From NCBI GenBank assembly GCA_019787685.1, contig JAHNUO010000028.1, positions 359,077-423,076 on the forward strand: a stretch of DNA of 64,000 nt. Reading direction: 5' to 3'. The position numbers and the translations under genes were made by a program. The stretch comes from Chiua virens (Eukaryota > Basidiomycota > Agaricomycetes > Boletales > Boletaceae). The notes below the pieces were generated by a model. It saw only the letters and a list, made by a program, of their open reading frames with translations. It did no database searches and was not told the DNA's origin. Shown in pieces: positions 11,772 to 21,589 of the stretch. The stretch's first letter is position 1; each line of letters opens with the position of its first letter.

Positions 11772-11794
11772 AGATTTTATTTTTTTTGCTGATG
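11772..11794 (-). repeat. Right terminal inverted repeat
   Basis: It reads AGATTTTA, a T-run, then GCTGATG, the reverse complement of the left terminus with two mismatches. It lies 9 bp beyond the last CTTGCAAG palindrome. Confidence 0.75.
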
Positions 11795-11969
11795 ACACAC
11801 GGCAGGCATTACCACTGAGGATTTGTCCATGCCCAACGATTTTTCCGACCTTGAGTTAGCATATCATGCCTTGTGTAAACTACCCGAATCTGGTGCCAAA
11901 TGATGAAGGATTGACTTCCTCTGTATACCCTGGGTCGACTCAGGCGCTGCGTTGCTATATTATACGGTA

Positions 11970-12216
11970 TGTTGGAAATCAACGATACATTGTATTAGCA
12001 CAAATACGAGCAAACCAAGCTCGGCCAATGAGTCACCCATCACAAAGACTCAGCTTATACATCGTCATGAATTATTCAGCTTACAAAGTCGTGCATATCG
12101 CTGAACGTATATAATGTCGACCTGTATGAAGGGGAAACAAGAATAGTCTTCTCCCCGGCCCTCACAAGGGCTCACTCTGTCTGATCTAAGTCACTCGCGC
12201 ACCTCGTCTGACGACA
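11970..12216 (+). repeat. Copia 5' LTR
   Basis: This 247-bp LTR begins TGTTGG and ends GACGACA. It differs from the 3' LTR at four sites. At every one the 3' copy has CpG and this copy has TpG or CpA. A TATA-like TATATAA lies near 12109. Confidence 0.95.
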
Positions 12217-12229
12217 GGTTATGAGCCCC
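12217..12229 (+). promoter_or_regulatory. Minus-strand primer binding site, half-tRNA type
   Basis: GGTTATGAGCCCC directly follows the 5' LTR. Its reverse complement contains GGGCTCATAACC, the anticodon stem-loop of eukaryotic initiator tRNA-Met. Such elements (Drosophila copia, yeast Ty5) prime from an internally cleaved half of the initiator tRNA rather than from its 3' end. The match is read from memory of the tRNA and is not aligned. Confidence 0.7.
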
Positions 12230-12265
12230 ATGCTCTGACCTAGACCAGACCAATTATCACACGCT

Positions 12266-13378
12266 ATGAATCCTTCTCAGCCAGCAGCGCCGGCACCAGC
12301 ACAGCCACTACCCCCCTTCGGCGTATCTAATCAACTTCCACCCATCAGTACCATTACTGCTCTCCCGCCGGCACCCATTGCCACACCATCTTCAAATCCT
12401 ACCACCGTATTACCGGCTACCACGCCATCAGTTCCAACTTACACTGCCACGCCCGCTATCACCTTCGCGAAAAATGAAAAACTCACCGAACAAAATTGGA
12501 TCGCGTGGAAGATGCGTATCACCGTTATTCTGAAGCATAAGGGAGTTTGGGACGTCGTAACCGACGAGACTCCCAAGCCCCCAGGTTCCGAAACTGATCC
12601 CACCGTTGTCCAATGGACAGGACGAGACTTAGCCGCACGCGCGCAATTCGTCGTTTCGCTCACCAACGAGCAAGTCCTCCACGTCGCTGACTGCGATACT
12701 GCAGCCCAGATGTGGCAAGCGCTGCGCACCATCCACAAACCCTCGCACGTCCATCTCGGACAGTATACTGTTGGTATGCTCTGGCACATGCGTGCCCATG
12801 ACGACACCGACATCTCCGAGCATATCAACGAGCTCTCTCGTATCCGCCAAACCCTTATCCAGAATGGACAAAAAGTCGACATCGACGAGTTCAGGAATGT
12901 CCTCCTCGAGACAGTCCCACATTCCTGGGACCCATTCATCTCCACGCTTGCTGCACAGGACAGCACCAAAGCGCTGACAATTAATCAGCTTAAAACAAAG
13001 CTGACCGAGGAGTACCAACGACGTAAGCGCCATAAGGAGAAAGAAATGGCCGATAGTGGCTACTCCGTGTCTACGTCATCCCCAAAGAAACCCTGCGCGA
13101 TCTGTGGTCGAACGAATCACATCACCGCGAATTGTTACTACAAAGGGAAAAATGTCCCTAAATGTGACATCTGCGGGAAGATGGGCCACAACGCAGAGAA
13201 GTGTTGGAAAACCCCAAGAATAAGGGGAAAGGGCGCGTTAATAAGATGCGCAACGACAAAGGAAAAAGGAATCCTGCGTCGAATTCTGGTAACGGAAAAG
13301 GTAGAGCTCGCGCAAATGTCGCTGAGCAGGAATCGGGTAGCGATGAGGAACTCGGAAAGAGCTTCAGCGCACATGTAA
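12266..13378 (+). CDS. gag: Copia Gag (capsid-like) protein with two zinc knuckles
   Basis: The 370-codon frame starts MNPSQPAAPAP with a Pro/Ala/Thr-rich N-terminus. It continues with a copia-type Gag core (NWIAWKMRITVILKHKGVWD near residue 76 onward; LGQYTVGMLWHMRAHDDTDI near 164). Near its end are two CCHC knuckles: CAICGRTNHITANC (from residue 276) and CDICGKMGHNAEKC. Zinc knuckles bind the element RNA during particle assembly. The frame changes by -1 relative to pol just after the second knuckle, so the last 50 or so residues after CWKTPR are probably out of frame and not native. Copia elements usually encode Gag-Pol as one frame, so the break is most likely a 1-base loss in an A/C run near 13207-13216. 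Confidence 0.85.
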   Translation: MNPSQPAAPAPAQPLPPFGVSNQLPPISTITALPPAPIATPSSNPTTVLPATTPSVPTYTATPAITFAKNEKLTEQNWIAWKMRITVILKHKGVWDVVTDETPKPPGSETDPTVVQWTGRDLAARAQFVVSLTNEQVLHVADCDTAAQMWQALRTIHKPSHVHLGQYTVGMLWHMRAHDDTDISEHINELSRIRQTLIQNGQKVDIDEFRNVLLETVPHSWDPFISTLAAQDSTKALTINQLKTKLTEEYQRRKRHKEKEMADSGYSVSTSSPKKPCAICGRTNHITANCYYKGKNVPKCDICGKMGHNAEKCWKTPRIRGKGALIRCATTKEKGILRRILVTEKVELAQMSLSRNRVAMRNSERASAHM

Positions 13379-16300
13379 ATATTTCTACTGAGGGCGAAAT
13401 GTCAATGGCCAATGAAGCCGATTTTTCTGCTTACTCGTGGATTCTCGATTCCGGTGCGACCACATATATGTGCGCACAAATGGAGGCATTCGTAATATAT
13501 CAAGCGATACCTCATAAAATTGTCAAGGGACTCGGAGACAAACCTCTCATTGCACGCGGACAAGGAACTGTGATACTGCAGACACGCGTGAATAACCATG
13601 AGTATATTTTACGCCTAACGCGCGTACTCCATGTCCCTGAAGCCCGACAAAGTCTTGTCTCTATCGGGCGCATCGATAGCGCAGGTGGCAACGTCGTATT
13701 TGAAGGCGGCCAGGCATTCCTGCGTGATGCAAACAATAAGAATCTTGCCGTTGCAACCCTATCAAATGGATTGTATTACCTTGATGCTCGAAACACTCCC
13801 CATTCCGTTGCCAATGTGGCACAAAGCTTAAAAATCAAGCGGACCTGGACATGGGAAGAGTGGCATCGACGATTAGGACATATCGACATAAGCGGACTAC
13901 GCAACCTACATGGGAAGAACCTCGTAGACGGCTTCTCATTGCAGGACAGTCCACAGGACTTCGAATGCGAAGCCTGTATAAAAGCAAAAACAGAACGGCA
14001 ACCTGTACCTAAAATAAGTACACACCGTGACCGAAAACCGGGTGAACTTACCCATACCGATGTCTGGGGACCTGCGAGAAATGCATCCCTGCAAGGATAC
14101 CGGTACTACGTATCGTTTATTGACGATGCGACGAGAAACTGTAAAATCAGTTTCATGAAAACCAAAGATGAAACACCTGCAAAGGTGAAACAATACCTGG
14201 CGTACATCGAACGTCAGAACTCGCTTTCGCCAAAGGCGATACGAGCTGACAATGGACGTGAGTACATCAATAAAGACTTACGGACGTGGTGCCTAGATCG
14301 TGGACTTGAGATCCAAACGACAGCACCATATACACCAGAACAAAACGGCGTCGCTGAACGCTGGAATAAAACCGTCGTCGAATTAGGGCGCTCCATGTTA
14401 TTTGCGCGCAACCTACCCAATGAATTGTGGCCAGAAGCTATAAGCCATGCCACATATATTCGAAACCGGGCCTATTCGAAAGCCGTACCAGATAAAACGC
14501 CTCACGAGAAATGGTCAGGACAACGTCCTGACATCTCGTCTCTCCAGGAATTCGGACATCCTGTTTGGATTCTCAACCAGGAATTGAATCCATCGAAATT
14601 AGAGGCAAAGACACGGCAACATACCTTCATCGGGTATGAAGACGGCCCAAGGGCGATAAAATACCATGACAGTCTGAAAAAGACAGTCAAAGTTAGTCGT
14701 GAATACCGGTGGCCAATGAACGCATCCCCACATACAACCGGACAACGGTTTGAGGGGGAGGATGGTGAAAAGGTCAAACCTCCATCCGATGCGCGTGACC
14801 AAACTGGCACGAAAAGAAAAGAAATTGACGATGCCGATTTAAGAGCTAATAAACGTCAAAAGAAGGACAAGTCAGAGAACTCACCTTCATCCGATATGCC
14901 CCATCAAATGCGATCAGATGGGAATGCGACGGACAATAAAAAGAAACGTCCATCAGTTGTGGAGATCCAGGATAATGACGACGTACCTGATCTATCCCAC
15001 GACGATGAAGATGACGACGACAATGAAAAAGATGATGACCCCGATCGCGAAAAATCAGCATCGATAGCGGCAGCTGCGGTATACACCGCATTCACTGAGA
15101 CATGTATCAGTGATAAAGATCCGAAATCGCTCAAAGAAGCGATGTGCTCACCTGAGTGGCCCGAATGGGAAAAAGCCATTCAAACCGAGCTTGAAATGCT
15201 GCGACGCATGGGCACATGGGAGCTTGTTGAGCCTCCCGAAGATAGAAAGCCTATAACGAATAAATGGGTCTTCGTCAGAAAATATGATAAAGATGGAAAC
15301 CTACAAAAGTATAAGGCCCGTCTTGTTGCCAGAGGATTCAGCCAAATACCAGGCATGGACTACAACGAGACATTCTCACCTGTGGTACGCCTCGAGACGA
15401 TACGTGCAATACTTGCACTCGCCGTAGCTGAAGATTGGGAGATCCAACAAATGGATGTCAAAGGAGCTTACCTAAACGGCAAGCTTAAAGAGGACATATA
15501 CATGGATCAACCCCAAGGTTACGAAGATGGCACGTCTCGGCTATGCCGCCTAATAAAAACCCTATACGGACTTAAACAATCCGGTCGGGAATGGAACGAT
15601 GAGCTTGATACCAAGCTCGGTGAGATAAAATTCAAACGCCTATATACTGATCCTTGCGTCTATATACGACACACAGAGAATTCCATCGAAATAATCACAG
15701 TATGGGTTGACGATCTCCTGCTGTTTACAAACAGTAAGGAACAGATGGTCAAACTCAAGAGCGACATAAAAGCGCTATTCGATATCACCGATTTAGGCGA
15801 TCCAAGCAAGCTTGTGGGCTTAGAATTCACGCGCGATCGAGAACTGGGGACACTAACAATACGGCAAACTCAATATATTGAGAGCCTACTCGAAAAATAT
15901 GGCATGATTGATGCCAACCCAGTGTCTACCCCACTCGATCCAAATGCTAAGCTTGAGCCGCGACAAACGAGCGCAGAACCACAATCCCAACCAGGGAACT
16001 ATGCATCGCTCACAGGATCTCTAATGTATGCCGCTATCGGAACTCGCCCTGACATCGCGTATGCCGTCAATAAACTCTGTTCGTTCAATAATAACCCCGA
16101 TTTGGCGCATTGGTCTGCTGCCAAACGAGTCCTGCGCTACCTAAAAGGGACAAAGGACTTGGGGATCACATACATGAAGAATAATGTGAACGGAGAGTTT
16201 TACGGTTATGCCGACGCGAGCTTTGCGAGCAATTACGACCTAACGTCGACCAGCGGCAATGTATTCATCCTGAATGGCGGTGCGATTACTTGGAGTTCAA

Positions 16301-16656
16301 AAAGGGAGTTATCTCCCACGCTCTCAACGGCTGAAGCAGAATTCAATGCGATGGCACGCGCCGAAAAAGACATTATCTGGCTGCGAAATGTCTACAAAGA
16401 GATTGGCTATGAGCCAAAGCAAGCCACGATATTATATGGCGACAATAAATCTGCAATCGCCATCGTGACCAACGCCCAATTCCATAAACGAGCGAAATAT
16501 TTCGACCTAAAGAATCTTCATATGCGAAGATCGATAAAGATCGGCTGGTTAAAACTCATTTATTGTCAAACAGACAAAATGACTGCCGATATATTAACTA
16601 AAGCGCTCCCGCGACAAAAGCATATCCTTCACTCCAAAGGTCTCGGCCTCCGCTAG
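13201..16656 (+). CDS. pol: Copia Pol: protease, integrase, reverse transcriptase, RNase H
   Basis: The open frame of 1151 codons ends at a TAG just before the polypurine tract. Its first codon is not ATG, because it continues Gag in another frame. Domains in order: aspartic protease (LDSGATTYMC, Asp about residue 83); GAG-pre-integrase zinc region (HRRLGHIDISGL); integrase core with the D,D,E triad in HTDVWG (about 284), IRADNGREY (about 350) and EQNGVAERWN (about 385); an acidic linker; reverse transcriptase with KARLVARGFSQ, QMDVKGAYLNG, LYGLKQSGREWN and the catalytic WVDD (about 835, in place of the commoner YVDD); and RNase H with GYADASFAS and STAEAEFNAM. All catalytic motifs are present, so the protein would probably work if translated. 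Confidence 0.93.
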   Translation: MLENPKNKGKGRVNKMRNDKGKRNPASNSGNGKGRARANVAEQESGSDEELGKSFSAHVNISTEGEMSMANEADFSAYSWILDSGATTYMCAQMEAFVIYQAIPHKIVKGLGDKPLIARGQGTVILQTRVNNHEYILRLTRVLHVPEARQSLVSIGRIDSAGGNVVFEGGQAFLRDANNKNLAVATLSNGLYYLDARNTPHSVANVAQSLKIKRTWTWEEWHRRLGHIDISGLRNLHGKNLVDGFSLQDSPQDFECEACIKAKTERQPVPKISTHRDRKPGELTHTDVWGPARNASLQGYRYYVSFIDDATRNCKISFMKTKDETPAKVKQYLAYIERQNSLSPKAIRADNGREYINKDLRTWCLDRGLEIQTTAPYTPEQNGVAERWNKTVVELGRSMLFARNLPNELWPEAISHATYIRNRAYSKAVPDKTPHEKWSGQRPDISSLQEFGHPVWILNQELNPSKLEAKTRQHTFIGYEDGPRAIKYHDSLKKTVKVSREYRWPMNASPHTTGQRFEGEDGEKVKPPSDARDQTGTKRKEIDDADLRANKRQKKDKSENSPSSDMPHQMRSDGNATDNKKKRPSVVEIQDNDDVPDLSHDDEDDDDNEKDDDPDREKSASIAAAAVYTAFTETCISDKDPKSLKEAMCSPEWPEWEKAIQTELEMLRRMGTWELVEPPEDRKPITNKWVFVRKYDKDGNLQKYKARLVARGFSQIPGMDYNETFSPVVRLETIRAILALAVAEDWEIQQMDVKGAYLNGKLKEDIYMDQPQGYEDGTSRLCRLIKTLYGLKQSGREWNDELDTKLGEIKFKRLYTDPCVYIRHTENSIEIITVWVDDLLLFTNSKEQMVKLKSDIKALFDITDLGDPSKLVGLEFTRDRELGTLTIRQTQYIESLLEKYGMIDANPVSTPLDPNAKLEPRQTSAEPQSQPGNYASLTGSLMYAAIGTRPDIAYAVNKLCSFNNNPDLAHWSAAKRVLRYLKGTKDLGITYMKNNVNGEFYGYADASFASNYDLTSTSGNVFILNGGAITWSSKRELSPTLSTAEAEFNAMARAEKDIIWLRNVYKEIGYEPKQATILYGDNKSAIAIVTNAQFHKRAKYFDLKNLHMRRSIKIGWLKLIYCQTDKMTADILTKALPRQKHILHSKGLGLR

Positions 16657-16660
16657 GCTT

Positions 16661-16669
16661 GAGGGGGAG
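16661..16669 (+). promoter_or_regulatory. Polypurine tract
   Basis: GAGGGGGAG lies immediately upstream of the 3' LTR. It is the expected RNase H-resistant primer for plus-strand DNA synthesis. Confidence 0.85.
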
Positions 16670-16916
16670 TGTTGGAAATCGACGATACATCGTATTAGCA
16701 CAAATACGAGCAAACCAAGCTCGGCCAATGAGTCACCCATCACAAAGACTCAGCTTATACATCGTCATGAATTATTCAGCTTACAAAGTCGTGCATATCG
16801 CTGAACGTATATAATGTCGACCTGTACGAAGGGGAAACAAGAATAGTCTTCTCCCCGGCCCTCACAAGGGCTCACTCCGTCTGATCTAAGTCACTCGCGC
16901 ACCTCGTCTGACGACA
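16670..16916 (+). repeat. Copia 3' LTR
   Basis: It is 247 bp long and identical to the 5' LTR at 243 positions. It keeps CpG at all four differing sites. Confidence 0.95.
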
Positions 16917-16921
16917 CGGTA

Positions 16922-18740
16922 AGCATCTTACAGATCTTGTGCGATCTTGATTTAATCTTGCCATCTCATAGGGTGACGATATTGTATGTGTTTCGCATTA
17001 TGAGCGTCGTAATACGAACTTACACGACCCAGTTCAACTGCGCCATGAAGCTGAAGGCAAATAAGTACGGTCACCCCCTCAACCAACGTGGGTTTTCTGC
17101 CGGGGTCTTGTGTGACCCGTGCACCAGACTGAAGGTCTCTGAAGGTAGGTGACCCTGCGACGTGACTACATTCCCGACTGTACGACTCCGACGTGTTCGA
17201 ATATCCCGTCCTTTTGATGCACGCGCATGGTAAAACAGGGATCGTCGTCATATTCAATTCCAATGATTGGCCGTCCCGCACATACCGAGTATTCCGATGG
17301 AGAAAAGTACCTTAGTATATGGAGCACGAAGACATTCCCTGACCCAGTCGAGATGATTACAAACGTCAAGGGCAAGGAGCAAAAGGTGCGTTTTAGTAAT
17401 CGGCATGTTGATGGGTCTCAATATAGCACATAGACGATCGTCATCGTCGACCCCCATCTCAAAGGCGGGTCCGACTTATCTTGATGCCGCCTGATCTCGG
17501 TGTGCTTGTGAATCCCAAATCAGGTAAGGATTGATACGAGGTAAGTGGAGCTTTTGCTCTCACTTGTCACGACAACCAATGCGCATGTCTTAGATAGGAC
17601 TGGCTCGCGTCGTCCTCCTGGATCAACCAAAAGAACTTAGATCTGTGGGTCAAACTATTCAAGCCAACAGTACCGATGATTCTTGACTCTTGAGTGTGAA
17701 CGCAAGAGTTCGAAGACCGTAGACATCTATCTGGGTTCTGGATCCTGGAATACCACGAGGCTTGTTGCCTTTCCATCTTTTTCTTTCCAGTTTAGAGCTC
17801 AAATTCTTTCACCATAGCCTGCGGTGATCAACGGTCCCGAGATCTCGATGAGCATGGGATAACGTCCATTATGGTGGATAGGAGCACTGAAATGTGCATA
17901 ACATTAATGGCATGTTTTACTATGTACATTCCTCCATCGGTCCTCTGGAATTTACTCACTGTTACGTTCATCTACATCCAGCCAATCAAACCTAAATCAT
18001 CCATTACCATTTGGACCCTCCCAGACGCCTTGTGTCACGCGTGCCTGCTGTGCCGGTATCCAACACTTCACGACAATATGGGTGGATCTTTCAATTGAGC
18101 TCGCTGGAGTGGTGTTTGCAGGATGAACTTCCCATCGCTTTCTCTTCCAAGATGTTTTGCGATTCGGAGGTGGTATAGCATTGGTATGTTCTCGCCCTTT
18201 TTTCGAGCACATACGCACATCGACACGAGCGCTGCGAGCAGATAAGCCCTAGAATGGTATGATCCTGTGTTGAAGCTGGGATGCGCAAGTTTGCCAATTT
18301 GGTGTAATGCATTTAGCATGAATCGAATTGGTCTAGGTACTATGTGAAAATGTTGGTCCGTAGCGGCATCTGTCGCTGATTATTACGATTGTCCCAGCAG
18401 CCAATACGTGTAGAGAACGTATGTCGCATGAGCGTGAATGGCGAGTCGGGTTCAGTCACATTTGACGTGTTCATGACCGCTTGCATTAGTTGACACAATT
18501 ATTACATAGTACTACGTTGCAGCGCAGGCGGAGTGGTCCCGGACGAGAAGCGAGCGATGCTCGAAATTTTCTGAAGTACAGTACAAGCAACATTAAATAT
18601 CAAACCTGGGTCTAGCTCTAAGCTGAGGCCTGAGACTTGCCGGTGTGGCGATGATTTTGAGGAAGCCTTGAGTCAATGGTACCGGCTGACCGTATCCGCA
18701 TCATACTTAAGACGTGCGGGGAACAAAAAATCCATAGAAT
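16922..18740. other. Intergenic sequence, no convincing gene
   Basis: Short frames such as 17227-17433 (plus) and 17997-18218 (minus) have no recognisable motif or splice context. I see no RNA gene or repeat. The segment ends at the stop of the minus-strand 929-aa gene. Confidence 0.4.
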
Positions 18741-21589
18741 TCAATCTGAGCTATCCTCCTCCTCCTGCCGAAGATGCAAGTAAGGTATTGGTTGTGGTCC
18801 CCTTGGTCTTTGTCGCGGAATCACATCCTCCATCCCATCCTGTTCACCATCGACAAGAGGAGGACTCCATTGTGGTTGTCCGGATGATGGATTCATCAGT
18901 ATTTGCGGTGCGTTCGAAGTCCAGTCTGGGGGAAGCATACAAAAGCGGTCGTCTCTTTGGTATCGCCATACACGGTCCGATGCTGGCTCAGGCACCCAGG
19001 CAAGCTGGTCAAAAAGGAGACGCAGCTGACGCCTCATATTTCCGACTGCAGCAGGAAGTAGTGACTTCAATTCTGCCCAGCGTCTCCAGTACAGCATATT
19101 CGGAAAGTTCTGTGGCTGGATGGGTATTTTCCCATCCAACGGACTAAAGTAGTGACTGAACGCGTCTGCCCATTCCTGTCGAGCGGAGGCGCGGTATTGA
19201 ACTCGACGGAATATCGTAGCTAGATTAGGGTGAGTAAGTGCTTGCTGTGTGATGTTCTGTCTCTCCTGGGTGGAAAGACGACAATGGGAGGCGTTAGCTA
19301 TTGCACCGCGCAGGTTGCCACATTTTTGCATGACATCCGAGAGAAATTGTTGCCAGAGGTGGGTCAGTTGCACCGGGAGATTCTGAGCCATGTCTCCAAC
19401 GCCGTATTCTACTTGCTCCTCGTAAGGCAGGTCCTCTGCAACATCTCGGGGAATGGGAGGGATTCGAAACTCAAGATTGGCGAGTTCTGGAAGCGCTTCA
19501 TCGACTTGGCCCCCATGAAGACGTGACATACGTTTTTGGGTTGGAATCCGTCCCGCTTCCAAGACCCTTTGGCGAGGAATGAAGGGTGGAGGCAGTGCCT
19601 GTAAGCGCAGTTGGTCCGGCGTCCGGGAAAAAAAGTGGATCCAAGTGGCGTTATTAAGTTCTTTTCCATACGAGAAACGGGGCACACCAGAGGTGGGGGG
19701 AAAGAGTATTCCTCGCAGGAATATTGCACCCTGTCGCACGACAGGTAAATCCCTTACTGGACCTCCGGCAGGTGGATGGATCAAAAAGGTACCATGATCC
19801 AAATCGTCTGCTGTCCAGCATGAGGTCACCATGACGTCCCGGCCGTATTGATCATCGTCCGGGCGAGAGTTGAGTCCGTTTGCAAGCCAGACCAATGCAG
19901 CAGTCAAGTTAAGGGTCTCCCTCAGATACCTGAGCGAGGGGTGAGCGCTGTTCTGAAGTGCCAGCGTCTCAGCAATGCATGACATGCGTATTTGTCGCCA
20001 CTGCCTGGAATACCAAACAGGCAGCGTTAACGCGCGTTGATATTGGTGGAGTTCTTCACATACCACCAATCCACTGCAGGGAACCTGCACAACGTGCGTT
20101 CCAATAACACTTCAGGAAAATCGAGCATTGTGTTATTAGCCAAAGTGACTGGAATTCTTGCTTCCACTCGAGCAGCTGTGGTGTGGCGAACGCCTCCTTC
20201 GTAGATCGCCATCATCCTCCTACAGTACGGGGGGGTGTGGCCATCACCGTCGCCTTGGAGAGCATCTTTACCTCGCATGAAGAGACCGTGTCTGCCGGCC
20301 TCTAGGTGGGCGATAAGCGCCTTGTCAGTTGTATAGGCCTGTATGTAGGCAGCACCCGTGTTAGAGTTGTTAGGGTTAAGTGTGGCGCGAAAACCGGACA
20401 AGTCGACGAGGCCAGCCACATAGTCGCGAGAGTAAGAGCGTGAGGGTAGAATGCATAGGCGGGCAGCTGCGTCCTGTGCAAGGTCGCTGAACTCCTTTGC
20501 TAGGTGATGATGTGAATCGGTGCGCCACTGCAGTACATGATTCGCCTCCGAGATCTGCAGGCCCACATCCACCCATGACTGTCCTCTACGAATTAGTCCT
20601 CGCATAAGACCGTTCATGAGCATCTCGAAGGAAGCGCGGCTAGCAAGAAAGTCTGCTGGGGTATGTGTGTGCGCTTCTTTGACTCCCTGGATTTGCACCA
20701 TCCACAAGCATCCACGAGCCCACGGAAGCGCGTCTTGAAGATTCCGTTTGATCATAGATCCTAATCGATGAGCGGTATCTCCGGGGAAGGGATGAGTTCC
20801 CATCTGATAAGTTCCATTAAGATTACGTGCTCGTAGTTTAGCTGTAATATAGGACGTCGACCAGTTGGTCGCCAATTCAGGGGTGAGATGGCAGATGGCG
20901 GGATATAGGCCGCGGTCGTAAACGGCTGCCAACTGATCTTCACTCAGCTCAGAATGACCCTCGGCGGCCTGTGCTAAAGCGGGAAAAAAAAGGCGAACGC
21001 AATGTCGTGCCCCAATCTGTGCAATGCAGACGTTCGGGATCTTGTGGGGATGCACAAGTTGGGAAGGCTGCCAAGGGACATGTGGTGAGTTGAAAAAAAA
21101 AGAGGGGGAATCATCAACGACTATACGCACTTGTCCTGGTTGTGTGTGCATGCGTACCTTGACATGCACGCTCTTTGTAAGAGTCATTGTTGAATGGAAT
21201 ACACGATATATGTACAGATCGTGGGTAACAGGCAGTTCGTCAGTGAAGGCGATGAGGCTGTCAAAATCCCTGGATATATTTAGTGCATAAGGCCGGTGGA
21301 GGCGATTGCGCAGAGGTTCTATGATGATCCGTCGGTGGGCGGGCACGTGGATACCATTTAAGCCAAGCGTGAGGGCGTGTTCCCGTGCTTCAGCTTCAGC
21401 GCGTTCATCATTCCCTCGCCGGGAATCAAGGTCGATAAACAGGTTGTTAAATTCCAATAAGCTCATGGCGACGGGTGCACCTTCCCGAGGGTGCATGTCG
21501 AAGGGATGAACAACATTCATGTCGGTGATGGCGTGGTATCTTTGAAAGTGTGAAATTGCAAGAGAGCTGATAGGAGGAGGTCTGGGCAA
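18741..21589 (-). CDS. Conserved hypothetical protein, 929 aa, two exons, intact
   Basis: Exon 1 (21589-20064) and exon 2 (20004-18741) are joined by a 59-bp intron with gtatgt donor and ttccag acceptor. The sum is 2790 nt, exactly 930 codons. Across the junction the protein reads VDWWQWRQIRMSCIAE. Other visible blocks are HVPAHRRIIIEPLRNRLHRP and VRMHTQPGQVRIVVDDSPSF in exon 1; ALVWLANGLNSRPDDDQYGRD, GAIFLRGILFPP and HLWQQFLSDV in exon 2; and an acidic C-terminus. I recall similar multi-copy proteins in agaricomycete genomes, but I know no function and see no enzyme motif, signal peptide or membrane segment. A transposon-derived or selfish origin is possible because the family seems dispersed. 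An intact frame of this length argues that it is still expressed or recently arrived. Confidence 0.75.

Larger units (their letters stand above)
1197..11794 (+). mobile_element. Plavaka-like (CACTA superfamily) DNA transposon, decayed, about 10.6 kb
   Basis: The two ends carry an imperfect 23-bp terminal inverted repeat starting CATCAGC, at 1197-1219 and 11772-11794, with two mismatches. Inside both ends lie clusters of the 8-bp palindrome CTTGCAAG (three exact copies on the left, five on the right). CACTA elements are known for such subterminal repeats. Between the ends lie a DUF6698 gene on the minus strand and a multi-exon Plavaka-type transposase on the plus strand. Both flanks next to the repeats read AC, which would fit a 2-bp target duplication but could be chance. 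The terminus is CATCA, not the classical CACTA/CACTG, so the superfamily call rests on the transposase. The element is inactive: its transposase has stop codons, a 4-bp duplication and two nested insertions. Confidence 0.75.
11965..16921 (+). mobile_element. Ty1/copia LTR retrotransposon, nearly intact
   Basis: The parts in order are: target duplication CGGTA (11965-11969), 5' LTR (11970-12216), primer binding site (12217 onward), gag, protease, integrase, reverse transcriptase and RNase H, polypurine tract (16661-16669), 3' LTR (16670-16916) and the second CGGTA (16917-16921). Integrase before reverse transcriptase is the copia order. The LTRs differ at four of 247 positions, so the insertion is fairly recent. 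One frame change between gag and pol is the only visible lesion. It inserted about 170 bp outside the right end of the large DNA transposon. Confidence 0.95.

Noticed and set aside
13201..13220. Programmed -1 ribosomal frameshift signal in the copia element
   Set aside because: No canonical heptamer is in the zero frame, and related elements usually have one frame, so mutation or read error is more likely.
18668..19797. Plus-strand frames opposite the 929-aa gene
   Set aside because: They are antisense shadows of exon 2 of the minus-strand gene.
20005..20090. Frameshift between the two overlapping frames of the 929-aa gene
   Set aside because: A 59-bp GT-AG intron with consistent phase joins them and gives an exact codon count, so no frameshift is needed.
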